Below are positions 46,994 through 55,324 of a DNA stretch of 60,413 nt, in pieces (position 1 is the first letter of the stretch; each line of letters starts with the position of its first letter). The notes below the pieces were generated by a model, which was not told the origin of the DNA, made no database searches, and saw only the letters and a program-made list of their open reading frames with translations. Source of the DNA: Moraxella bovoculi 237 (GTDB lineage: Bacteria; Pseudomonadota; Gammaproteobacteria; Pseudomonadales; Moraxellaceae). The stretch covers positions 1 through 60,413 of the forward strand of contig NZ_AOMT01000031.1 in NCBI RefSeq assembly GCF_000696305.2, written 5' to 3'. Both the position numbers and the translations under genes were made by a program.

Positions 46994-48124
46994 ATGATGC
47001 CTGCTTTGAGAGATGATATCGATCCTAATGGACTTTTGGAATATTCAGTGGTCTATACCGACCGCGCACTGAATCACATGTCAAAGGTATTCCAAGAAGT
47101 CATGCGTGACTTATCCGTAGAATTAAAATCACTATATAATGCCGATGCAGTCGCCATCGTTCCTGGATCTGGAACGTCTGGCATGGAGTCTGTGGCGCGT
47201 GCTTTGGCTAAGGATAAGGACTGCCTGATCATCCGAAATGGTTGGTTTAGCTACCGCTGGACGCAGATTTTGGATGCAACAGGCGTGGCTAAGTCAAGCG
47301 AAGTATTCTGTGCAAGCCACACCAATGACGAAAAAGCCGTATTTGCCCCTGCTGATATCGAGGCGGTGACAACAGCGATCCGCAACCAAAAACCTGCCGT
47401 GGTGTTTGCTCCGCACGTCGAGACAGCCTCTGGCATGATGCTAAGTGATGAGTATATCCGCGCACTAGGTGAGGCGGTGCACGAGGTGGGCGGACTTTTG
47501 GTGATTGACTGCATCGCCTCAGGCTGCATCTGGCTTGACATGAAGGCGGTGGGCATCGATGTGCTGATCAGCGCACCACAAAAGGGTCTATCTAGTACCC
47601 CGTGCGCTGGTCTTGTGATGATGTCTGAAGATGCTCGTGAAGCGGTACTAACCAGCACGCCAAGCAGTTTTGCGCTGGATCTAAAAGCATGGCTAAACAT
47701 CATGACAGCGTACGAAAATGGCGGACATGCCTATTATGCCACCATGCCAACCGATGGACTTAAGCAGCTTAGAGATGCACTGCTTGAGGCGAAAGCTGTT
47801 GGCTATGATAAGCTAAAATCTGCACAAGTTGAACTTGGTAAAGGCATCTTGGCGGTTCTAAATGGTAAAGGCATCCAAAGCGTCGCCCATCCTGGCTACC
47901 AAGCACGCGGTGTTGTGGTGTGTCATGCGCCAAACGAGGCGATCCATAAAGGCACAGCATTTGCAGAGCAAGGGCTGCAAATCGCTGCTGGTACGCCGCT
48001 ACAAGTTGGCGAACCTGAGGGTTATCAGAGCTTTAGAATCGGGCTGTTTGGGCTAGATAAGCTAACCGATGTTGATGGTGCGATTACACGATTTAAGGCA
48101 GCTGCTGATAAAGTATTTGGCTAA
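46994..48124 (+). CDS. Class V PLP-dependent aminotransferase
   Basis: About 376 residues, fold type I. The substrate and PLP contacts PGSGTSGMESVARAL and the Schiff-base lysine in SAPQKGLSSTPCAGLVMM are visible. LLVIDCIASGCIWLDM carries the PLP-nitrogen Asp. It belongs to the alanine-glyoxylate/serine-pyruvate aminotransferase group; the true substrate cannot be told from sequence. AAGGAG precedes ATG-ATG at 46994/46997, which rules out the longer frame from 46934. The last nine bases lie in the dispersed repeat at 48115-48166. Confidence 0.88.
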   Translation: MMPALRDDIDPNGLLEYSVVYTDRALNHMSKVFQEVMRDLSVELKSLYNADAVAIVPGSGTSGMESVARALAKDKDCLIIRNGWFSYRWTQILDATGVAKSSEVFCASHTNDEKAVFAPADIEAVTTAIRNQKPAVVFAPHVETASGMMLSDEYIRALGEAVHEVGGLLVIDCIASGCIWLDMKAVGIDVLISAPQKGLSSTPCAGLVMMSEDAREAVLTSTPSSFALDLKAWLNIMTAYENGGHAYYATMPTDGLKQLRDALLEAKAVGYDKLKSAQVELGKGILAVLNGKGIQSVAHPGYQARGVVVCHAPNEAIHKGTAFAEQGLQIAAGTPLQVGEPEGYQSFRIGLFGLDKLTDVDGAITRFKAAADKVFG

Positions 48125-48166
48125 TAAAATAACCCCTTGATGATTCAAGGGGTTATTGATTTGGCG
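48115..48166 (-). repeat. 52-base dispersed repeat, copy A (contains a terminator)
   Basis: Read on the minus strand this is identical at 49 of 52 positions to 53203-53254. The core (48128-48157) is a hairpin with 13-base arms AATAACCCCTTGA/TCAAGGGGTTATT that serves as the aminotransferase terminator. All three differences are transitions. Identity includes the last nine bases of the coding sequence. Confidence 0.85.
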
Positions 48167-48357
48167 GGAGTTTTTTTGCAGGAAAATTGAGTGAGCTGAC
48201 CTTGAATATATAGCAACTTTTTATTCTTGGGTTTTGGAAATTTGACTACCTTTAAAACAGCCGCTCTTTTGATGTTAGGTGAAACCATAAAAATTATGCT
48301 ATCATTTAAAACATACCAATCTGAAGATTGTAACCCTTCACATCAATCACCAAGCTT

Positions 48358-51120
48358 GTGCCAAATACTATGATAAATCTACCTCCCTTGCCATCTTTTG
48401 ACCCCATCTCCTATAAAGGCTATCTGACTGAATTGAATGCTCAGATTGATCGTCGTATCACAGATTTGGGATTAGGCGCGCTTGATGTGATTGAGGATTA
48501 TGTTGCACTAAGAACGCAGGCGATGGATCGGGTGCTTGCTCGTATTTTTGATGAGATGTTGTCTGATGAGCTTGGGCTATTTGCCATCGGTGGCTATGGT
48601 CGTGGTGAGCTTTTCCTATGCTCTGATGTTGATATTCTGATTCTTGCTGATGACCTTAATTCACACATCAAAGGGATTGAGCAATTCGTGGCAACTCTAT
48701 GGGACATTGGCATCACCCCCGCCATCAGCGTGCGCGATGTAGCAGATACGGCGATTGCTGTGACCGATCATACGGTTGCGACTGCGCTTTTGGAGGCGCG
48801 CCTGATCGCAGGCAACGACGCACTTCGCCATATTCCAACCGAATCGGTAAAAAACGCATGGAGTGCTAAGGCGTTTTTTATCGCCAAAACTGGAGAATCC
48901 AAGGCGCGCTACCTTAATCATAACGCCACCGAATACAACTTAGAGCCAAACATCAAATCCGCCCCAGGAACATTAAGAGACTTGCACATTTTGGTGTGGT
49001 TGGCGAAGTTTTATTTTGATGATGTCAAAGAGTTAGGCGATTTATCAGGTGTGGGATTTTTGAGTCAAGACGAGCTTAACGCCCTACAAAGCGCCAAAAA
49101 ATTCCTATGGTGTATTCGCCATCATCTGCACGCTCTGACAGGCCGCTGCGAGGATAGGCTACTGTTCGACCATCAAAAAAACATCGCCAAACGGCTACAC
49201 CTAATACAAGATGATGCTGATGCAGGCACGCTCACCGCCGCACTTGAGGCGATGATGCGTACCTATTATCGTCACGCGATACAGGTTGCGGCGTTGTCTG
49301 AGATGCTGTGCGCCTACTATAACGAAAGTTATCTTGAGCCTGAATATGAAGCGGTCGAGATCGACGAGGATTTTCTCCAAATCACCCAAAACGAAACCCC
49401 CATCGATTCTAGCCTACATGTGGACGGCGTGGCAGAAGAGATTCAGATTCGAGATGGTAAAATCACTCGCCAAGATGCTCAGATCTTCGCCAAAGACGAC
49501 GATATTTTTATCAAAAAACCTGAAAACTTATTACGCATTTTCTTGATTATGGGTCAGCACGGCATCAAAAAAATTGCCGCCAGCACTCTACGCACATTAT
49601 ATCTGTCAAGTCATTTGATTGATGATGCTTATCGCGCTAACCCTAAGCATCGCGCGCTATTTTTGGCAAATTTACAAGAAAATAACTACCTATATCAGCG
49701 CTTACGCATCATGAAGAGATATGGCGTATTGGGAGATTATCTACCTGCCTTTGGGCAGATCATGGGGCTAATGCAGTACGATTTATTTCATCGTTATACG
49801 GTGGATGCGCATACGCTGCTGCTGATCCGAATTTTGCACCGATTTGGCGATACGACGAATGCAGAATACAGTCAAAAATTCGACTTGGTCAGCGAAGTCT
49901 ATCAAAAAATCAACCGCAAAGATTTGCTGGTCATCGCGGCATTATTCCATGACATCGCCAAAGGGCGAGGTGGAGACCATAGCCAGCTTGGTGCGCAAGA
50001 TGTGTATGAATTTGGGCGTTCGCATGGGTTGGGCGATGAAGATATCGAGTTCGTGGCGTGGCTTGTGCGTGAACATCTCACCATGTCGCTAACCGCCCAA
50101 AAACAAGATATTTATGACCCTGAAGTCATCGCAAGCTTTGCTGAATTTACAGGCACCATCGCACATCTAAACCATCTGTATGTGCTTACTGTCGCTGACA
50201 TGAACGCCACGAACAGCCAGCTGTGGAATACGTGGCGCGCCAGCCTTTTAAAGCAGCTGTACATCAGCACGCACCGAGTTCTTAGTCTGGGTGCATCTGC
50301 TGCCGAAATGAATGCGGTCATCGCCAATCGCAAGGACAAAGCCAAGCAATTACTCACGGCTATCTCTACTACTGATATCGATGCGTTATGGCAAGATTTT
50401 GGTGATGATTTCTTCTTAAAGCAAAAACACCATGACATCGCATGGCAGACCTCTGAGATACTCGCCAATAAGTCCACATTGGCTGATAACAAGCCCGTCA
50501 TCGCTCTGCGCGCGCATTCCGACCTTGCGCTGAACGCTGTACAATTATTCATCTGTACCTACGATCAAGACGATTTGTTCGCCGCGACTGTGGGCGTGCT
50601 TGATCACATGGGGCTGTCCGTATTGGATGCGACCATCTTGACCGCTGACATCGATGGCAAGCCTGCGGCGCTAGACTCGTATGTCGTCATCGATCGCTAC
50701 GCCATCCAAGGTGCTGAACGTGATGACATCTTGACCAATGACATCAGGCGGCAGACACTCACTGCCAGGCTAATGCACGCCTTAAAGAGCGGTGAGAGCC
50801 AAATCTCTGCACGCAATTTCACCCTAGATGGCCAGCTTAAGCACTTCACTGTGCCCACGCAGGTGCAGTTTAGCGAGGCGACTTCGGTGGCGCGCACAGG
50901 TCATCACATGATGTCCTTGATCACCAAGGATAGACCGGCGTTATTGGCGCGCCTTGGGCTGATATTTAGCCGTCTGGGCATCGAGGTGCATGGCGCGCGC
51001 ATCACCACCTTAGGAGAGCGTGCCGAAGACGTGTTTTATTTAAGTGATAAAGACGGTCAAACGCTAAGCGCTGACAAATTAAATACATTAAAAATTGCTG
51101 TGATCGAAGCTTTGGCATGA
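48358..51120 (+). CDS. glnD: PII uridylyltransferase/uridylyl-removing enzyme
   Basis: Nitrogen sensor that uridylylates PII proteins under low glutamine and removes UMP under high glutamine. The 920-residue protein has a nucleotidyltransferase domain with GGYGRGELFLCSDVDILI (Gly78-Gly79, Asp90-x-Asp92). A PII-utilising central part follows, then an HD hydrolase domain (His531-Asp532 in FHDIAKGRGGDHS) and two C-terminal ACT domains (from about 710 and 825). Length fits the family. The start is GTG at 48358 or ATG at 48370; neither has a Shine-Dalgarno. Confidence 0.95.
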   Translation: MPNTMINLPPLPSFDPISYKGYLTELNAQIDRRITDLGLGALDVIEDYVALRTQAMDRVLARIFDEMLSDELGLFAIGGYGRGELFLCSDVDILILADDLNSHIKGIEQFVATLWDIGITPAISVRDVADTAIAVTDHTVATALLEARLIAGNDALRHIPTESVKNAWSAKAFFIAKTGESKARYLNHNATEYNLEPNIKSAPGTLRDLHILVWLAKFYFDDVKELGDLSGVGFLSQDELNALQSAKKFLWCIRHHLHALTGRCEDRLLFDHQKNIAKRLHLIQDDADAGTLTAALEAMMRTYYRHAIQVAALSEMLCAYYNESYLEPEYEAVEIDEDFLQITQNETPIDSSLHVDGVAEEIQIRDGKITRQDAQIFAKDDDIFIKKPENLLRIFLIMGQHGIKKIAASTLRTLYLSSHLIDDAYRANPKHRALFLANLQENNYLYQRLRIMKRYGVLGDYLPAFGQIMGLMQYDLFHRYTVDAHTLLLIRILHRFGDTTNAEYSQKFDLVSEVYQKINRKDLLVIAALFHDIAKGRGGDHSQLGAQDVYEFGRSHGLGDEDIEFVAWLVREHLTMSLTAQKQDIYDPEVIASFAEFTGTIAHLNHLYVLTVADMNATNSQLWNTWRASLLKQLYISTHRVLSLGASAAEMNAVIANRKDKAKQLLTAISTTDIDALWQDFGDDFFLKQKHHDIAWQTSEILANKSTLADNKPVIALRAHSDLALNAVQLFICTYDQDDLFAATVGVLDHMGLSVLDATILTADIDGKPAALDSYVVIDRYAIQGAERDDILTNDIRRQTLTARLMHALKSGESQISARNFTLDGQLKHFTVPTQVQFSEATSVARTGHHMMSLITKDRPALLARLGLIFSRLGIEVHGARITTLGERAEDVFYLSDKDGQTLSADKLNTLKIAVIEALA

Positions 51121-51159
51121 TACAATAGTTAGATTTTTGGTTATTTTGTTCAATTTATC

Positions 51160-51933
51160 ATGAAGTTAGCATACATTCCTTGTCTCATCGCGCTGTGCTG
51201 CACAGCTGCGATCGCCCAAGACGCGAAAACCTTCGACCTAACAGAAGAGTTTGTTTCTTGTGAAAGCAGAATCAGCTTGCCAGAAGGTTATCATTTCGCC
51301 AAAGAGAGCGAAGACTGTCAATACAACGAAAACCTAACCGTCGTCACCAAAGATGGCAAATATGGCTATGCCAACACCCACGGCAAAATCATCATCGAGC
51401 CAACGTTCGATATGGCGGAGAATTTCGATGATGGCATGGCACTCATCAAGCAAGGCAAGCGATACGGCTACATCAATCCCAAGGGCAGAATCGTCATTAA
51501 GCCGCAGTTCACTGGCGCTTGGGGGTTTTGGGAAGGTCGAGCCAAGATTGAAAGCAATGGCAAATACGGATTCATCGACAAAAAAGGTAAAGTTGTCATC
51601 AAGCCCATCTATACCGATACAGGCGACTGGTTCGAGGGTGGTCTGGTGCGCATAAAAGTAGATGGCAAATGGGGCTTTATCGATAAGAATGGTCAGCAGG
51701 TCATCGGACCAACTTATGATGTCGCTGAAGACTTCTCTGAGGGGTTAGCATCCGTTGGCATCAAAGGCGACGACGGCTATAAATATGGTTACATCAACCC
51801 CAGAGGTGATCTGGTCATCCAAGCCATCTACGACACACCTGCCAACTTTATCGAGGGAATCGCCTACGTCATCCATGATGACCACGCGCATTACATCGAC
51901 AAAAACGGCAAAGAAGTCGCCTTTCGCCACTGA
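51160..51933 (+). CDS. Secreted WG-repeat protein
   Basis: A 257-residue protein with a signal peptide ending CCTAAIAQDA, then about 50 residues with two likely paired cysteines. Five full WG/beta-hairpin repeats of about 34 residues and one partial follow, each with the pattern G-K-x-G-[YF]-I-[ND]-x-x-G-x-x-V-I-x-P-x-[FY]. WG repeats have no catalytic function known and are thought to mediate binding. It follows glnD by 39 bases but is functionally unrelated; I see no Shine-Dalgarno. Confidence 0.85.
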   Translation: MKLAYIPCLIALCCTAAIAQDAKTFDLTEEFVSCESRISLPEGYHFAKESEDCQYNENLTVVTKDGKYGYANTHGKIIIEPTFDMAENFDDGMALIKQGKRYGYINPKGRIVIKPQFTGAWGFWEGRAKIESNGKYGFIDKKGKVVIKPIYTDTGDWFEGGLVRIKVDGKWGFIDKNGQQVIGPTYDVAEDFSEGLASVGIKGDDGYKYGYINPRGDLVIQAIYDTPANFIEGIAYVIHDDHAHYIDKNGKEVAFRH

Positions 51934-51975
51934 TGAACAAGCAAAACATGGATACAAAATATAACATTGCATGCA

Positions 51976-52004
51976 TTGCGGTTGATGGTGTTATTTGTTA
52001 CAAT
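51976..52004 (+). promoter_or_regulatory. ssrA promoter
   Basis: TTGCGG (51976-51981), a 17-base spacer and TACAAT (51999-52004), 11 bases before the mature tmRNA 5' end. Confidence 0.6.
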
Positions 52005-52015
52005 GTTGTCATCTA

Positions 52016-52374
52016 GGGGATGTTCTGGCTTCGACGCTGGTGATGAAACCTAATGATGCACGTCAAGAGCGTATGCCTCTTGTAAATCAACATACATTTA
52101 AAATAGTCGCAAACGACGAAACTTACGCACTAGCAGCCTAAGGGCTACTTGGGTCGGCACAGATTGCCTTTGGTCTGGTTGCTCACCCCGATGCGAACGC
52201 ACAAAGGATAGCATCTGTTAGCGTTGCGATGACAGGTGCGAAACTCTTAGCAAATCGTCCAATCCACCCTGACTGTCGGGTCGGTGCGGATTAAAGCCAA
52301 AGACAGACTCTAAGCGTGTAGAGTCATGGGCGTAGTGCTGGCGGACGCGGGTTCAACTCCCGCCATCTCCACCA
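52016..52374 (+). ncRNA. ssrA: Transfer-messenger RNA (tmRNA)
   Basis: A 359-base RNA that rescues stalled ribosomes and tags their products for proteolysis. The 5' end GGGGATG pairs with CATCTCC before the encoded ACCA, making a tRNA-Ala-like acceptor. The 3' T arm GGTTCAACTCC is present. The resume codon GCA at 52109 opens a tag reading ANDETYALAA, ending in TAA at 52139-52141. The LAA end is the ClpXP signal. SmpB is not encoded in this window. Confidence 0.97.
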
Positions 52375-52396
52375 ATTTTATTATAAAAATTTCAAT

Positions 52397-52426
52397 AAAA
52401 CCAATCACTTAGGTGATTGGTTTTTT
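52397..52426 (+). terminator. ssrA terminator
   Basis: Twelve-base arms AAAACCAATCAC and GTGATTGGTTTT with loop TTAG and a T-run, 23 bases after the tmRNA 3' end. Confidence 0.9.
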
Positions 52427-52442
52427 ACTTATCGGGTGTATT

Positions 52443-53063
52443 ATGGACACGATCAGCCAGTGGGTGCTCGTCATGATGGACAAGCTGGGTCTGTTTGGTG
52501 TGACGTTAATGATGTTCTTGGAGAATGTATTTCCACCCATTCCTAGCGAGCTTGTCATGCCTGCTGCCGGCTTTGCTGCTGCCATGGAACAAATGCATCT
52601 CATCGCTGCCATCATCGCAGGCACGTTGGGGTCGGTGCTGGGTGCGCTGCCTTTGTATTATCTGGGCACGATCTTGGATGAGAGACGTCTATATCACTTT
52701 GCTGAGAAATACGGCAAATATTTTTTGATAAAGCCCAAAGACGTTACCAGTGCACAGCGATGGTTTGATGAATATGGCAAATCTGTGATTTTCTTTGGAC
52801 GTATGATCCCCGGCATTCGCTCACTCATCTCCATCCCTGCTGGCATGGCACGCATGCCAATATTGCCATTTTTGACGCTTACTGCTTTAGGTTCTGCAAT
52901 CTGGACGACGCTACTTGCGTATGCTGGCTATGTGCTGGGCGCCAATTATGAAGCAGTGGCTACATTCATCGAACCCATCAGTAAAATTGTGGTCATCGTT
53001 GTGCTAGTGATCGCGGTAATCGTGATAGTCATGCGCGTCAAAAAGGTATTTTTTGCGAAATAA
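52443..53063 (+). CDS. DedA-family membrane protein
   Basis: A 206-residue inner-membrane protein of the DedA/VTT superfamily, now thought to flip polyprenyl phosphates or phospholipids. Family signatures are FLENVFPPIPSELVMPAAGF, in the first re-entrant region, and FFGRMIPGIRSLISIPAGMARM with its essential Arg. The frame is open from 52413 but that part is the ssrA terminator; the ATG at 52443 gives the normal N-terminus. Confidence 0.93.
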   Translation: MDTISQWVLVMMDKLGLFGVTLMMFLENVFPPIPSELVMPAAGFAAAMEQMHLIAAIIAGTLGSVLGALPLYYLGTILDERRLYHFAEKYGKYFLIKPKDVTSAQRWFDEYGKSVIFFGRMIPGIRSLISIPAGMARMPILPFLTLTALGSAIWTTLLAYAGYVLGANYEAVATFIEPISKIVVIVVLVIAVIVIVMRVKKVFFAK

Positions 53064-53078
53064 TTTTGAATAAAATTT

Positions 53079-53107
53079 AGGACAAAATCCGAAAGTTTTG
53101 TTATAAT
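53079..53107 (+). promoter_or_regulatory. tRNA-Ser(GGA) promoter
   Basis: A perfect TATAAT (53102-53107) with AGGACA (53079-53084) 17 bases upstream, directly before the tRNA. Confidence 0.6.
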
Positions 53108-53116
53108 AGAAAAATT

Positions 53117-53207
53117 GGAGACGTGGCTGAGTGGTCGAAAGCGCACGCCTGGAAAGTGTGTATACGTTAATAGCGTATCGAGGGTTCGAATCCCTCCGTC
53201 TCCGCCA
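53117..53207 (+). tRNA. tRNA-Ser(GGA)
   Basis: A 91-base gene with a long variable arm, anticodon GGA in the stem CACGC/GTGTG, acceptor GGAGACG/CGTCTCC and encoded CCA. It reads UCC/UCU. Its 3' end borders the AT-rich accessory patch and its last five bases belong to the 52-base repeat. Confidence 0.96.
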
Positions 53208-53254
53208 GATTAATAACCCCTTGAATCATCAAGGGGTTATTTTATTGGCCAAAT
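53203..53254 (+). repeat. 52-base dispersed repeat, copy B (contains a terminator)
   Basis: Inverted relative to copy A at 48115-48166, with 49/52 identity. The core 53212-53241 is the exact reverse complement of 48128-48157 and forms the tRNA-Ser terminator hairpin. The repeat starts in the tRNA 3' end and runs into the accessory patch. Confidence 0.85.
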
Positions 53255-53523
53255 ATTTATTAAGAGTGACCGATATTTTTAATAAGAAATTATTAAAACC
53301 CCTCCAAATCTCATAATTTCGTGGCTCTTGATTTCCGTCAAATCCGACAATCACGCGTGATTTTGCCATAAATACGCTCGTAATGTGGTGATCCCCACCT
53401 GTATCTAATAACTTGCTTGCTGTTCATGGTATTTTGGCTATATATTAATAGGTTGTACTGTTATATCGCTTGATTTGCTGTTTATGGCAATCTATCGCCA
53501 AATAGACAGAGGTGGAATTATCC
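53255..53523. other. Noncoding left part of the accessory patch
   Basis: About 270 AT-rich bases with no gene. It contains a perfect 14-base palindrome AATCACGCGTGATT at 53349-53362 and a possible promoter TTGCTG (53417-53422), 18-base spacer, TATATT (53441-53446) for the next gene. I see no integrase fragment and no second copy of the tRNA end. Confidence 0.5.
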
Positions 53524-54120
53524 ATGATAAAAGATCTACAACACCAATTTGCTCACAACAAATCTACATATCCTGATCAGCTTAATTTGCGCTTACATCG
53601 CGCACTAAGTTGGCTGCAAAAATCACAAGAGACCCAAGATGACTTAGACATGCAATTCATCAGCCTGTAGATTAGCTTTAATGCCATCTATGCTAAGAAG
53701 ATGAGTGAGCGTAGCCCTGATAGAGCAAATTTCTTGGAATTTTTAAACCTTATTTGTAGATTGGATTTAAAGGATAGCATCTACCATATCATCTGGCAAA
53801 AATTCCCTCAAAGTATTCGTGTTATGCTAGACAACCGTTACGTCTTTCAGCCTTTTTGGGATTATCATAATGGTAAGATTAGTGAGGTGGCATGGCTTGA
53901 GGATTTTGATAAATCAAACAAAAAAGCCTACCAAGCCTTAGCGGACAACGATACTCACGCGATACTTATTGTTGTCTTTGATAGGCTTTATACGCTGAGA
54001 AATCAAATCGTGCACGGAGGCGCAACGTACAACAGCAGGGTTAACCGTAAGCAACTACAAGATGGCTGTCAGATACTACTGGCCATCATTCCAGCCGATT
54101 ATCTAAATTATTTTGGATAA
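53524..54120 (+). pseudogene. HEPN-like protein gene interrupted by an in-frame TAG
   Basis: The frame opens at ATG 53524 behind AGAGGTGG. It is broken only by TAG at 53668-53670 (codon 49) and continues in the same frame to TAA at 54118, for a would-be 198 residues. The stop sits in FISL-stop-ISFNAIYA, where family members as I recall them have Trp, so a TGG-to-TAG change is likely. The C-terminal half contains R159-N-Q-I-V-H164, the Rx4H motif of HEPN ribonucleases, followed by GGATYNSRVNRKQ. A shorter protein could restart at ATG 53701 and would keep this motif. Exact HEPN subfamily not identified. Confidence 0.75.
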
Positions 54121-54250
54121 TCCTAACCATAGTTTAGGAAAGCCATTCTACCCTGTGATGGAGTAAATCCGACCGATTTATTTGCGCAAGCATGCAATAA
54201 ATTATAAGGCGATAAGTTAAGATCTAAAATTATGCAAAAGGCTATGAATT

Positions 54251-55324
54251 ATGAGCTTTGTTGAAGTTGAGCCAACCTTGGAAAATTATTGGCGTGCGAT
54301 TATTTTATTTGGTAAGAATACGGCATCTTATAAATTTGCACTTGCCAAAAGCTTGATTGATGTTAGCTTAGAGCGCCAATCAGATTTGATAACTCTTGAG
54401 GATTTGGCGTTACCTTATGCCATGCATTTGTGCGAACATTTAAAACACAGTCCAAAACAATCCACTGCCAAGAGTGGTAAATTCATTAACGCCTGCTTGG
54501 AGTTCAATAACGGTAGTATCAGCGAAGATCGACTTATCGATATCACAGCAAAGGAGGGCTTTAAATATGTACTTGATGCCTTTCATGTTGTTAATACCAA
54601 AGCTGTTAATGAGCGGTTTTTTGATGTTATCAATGAAGAGTTTTTTATTGATGAAAGAAGATTTAATAAAGGTATTCGTTTAACGGATAATTTATTTGAC
54701 TTGTTTTATGCTGAGGGTGATTTATCAAAAAACTTAACTCAAGAAACGGAATCGCGCTGGAATCTTGTTGAGAAAGCATGGGAATTAAATATTAGTAGAA
54801 ATCTGATCGGGGTTGAATTTGATCAAGATACTAAGCGGCTATTCACTCTTGATGATAAACATCGCAGAATTGGCATTACCAGTTCTCGAGGTGCATTGAA
54901 CGGCTATCAAAAAAGCCGTTGCTTCTATTGTTTTAAAGAAATTAGCATAACATCGTTTGATGATATGTTGGCAGATGTTGATCACTTTTTTCCTCATGTC
55001 TTAAAGCCTCAAGTGACTGAAGCTGGTTGCTGCCGTTCAGTAAACGTAGATGGTATTTGGAATTTGGTATTATCGTGCGCGCAGTGCAATCGCGGCGAGC
55101 AAGGTAAATTTGAGAAAGTACCTAGCTTAGATTTGTTGGAGCGTTTGCATATACGTAATGAATATTTGATTAGCAGCCATCATCCTCTGCGTGAGACGCT
55201 GATTATGCAGACAGGCAAAAACGAGCAAGATCGTAAATATTTTTTAAGCAAGTCTTATCGATTTTCTAAAGAGCGCCTAATTCATACATGGAAGCCTATA
55301 CAGCAAGGATTGAGTGCTTTTTGA
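54251..55324 (+). CDS. HNH endonuclease with a helical N-terminal domain
   Basis: A 357-residue protein. The first 200 residues are mostly helical and include the striking segment FGKNTASYKFALAKSL (20-35). The C-terminal nuclease domain has a zinc pair C224-x2-C227, the metal/catalytic motif DVDHFFP (Asp244, His245), Asn271 and a second pair C276-x2-C279 followed by Asn280. This is a complete HNH (beta-beta-alpha-metal) site. Codon use is AT-rich, unlike the neighbours. It overlaps the methyltransferase by one base (TGATG). Target unknown; a nicking or restriction role is an inference from the fold. Confidence 0.85.
   Translation: MSFVEVEPTLENYWRAIILFGKNTASYKFALAKSLIDVSLERQSDLITLEDLALPYAMHLCEHLKHSPKQSTAKSGKFINACLEFNNGSISEDRLIDITAKEGFKYVLDAFHVVNTKAVNERFFDVINEEFFIDERRFNKGIRLTDNLFDLFYAEGDLSKNLTQETESRWNLVEKAWELNISRNLIGVEFDQDTKRLFTLDDKHRRIGITSSRGALNGYQKSRCFYCFKEISITSFDDMLADVDHFFPHVLKPQVTEAGCCRSVNVDGIWNLVLSCAQCNRGEQGKFEKVPSLDLLERLHIRNEYLISSHHPLRETLIMQTGKNEQDRKYFLSKSYRFSKERLIHTWKPIQQGLSAF

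Noticed and set aside
53701-54120. 139-codon ORF taken as a complete gene
   Set aside because: The same frame continues upstream to ATG 53524 through a single TAG, and the upstream part has a good ribosome binding site, so it is better read as the 3' part of a broken gene.
55288-55323. Longer methyltransferase start
   Set aside because: It lies inside the HNH gene; the TGATG overlap start at 55324 gives the natural N-terminus.
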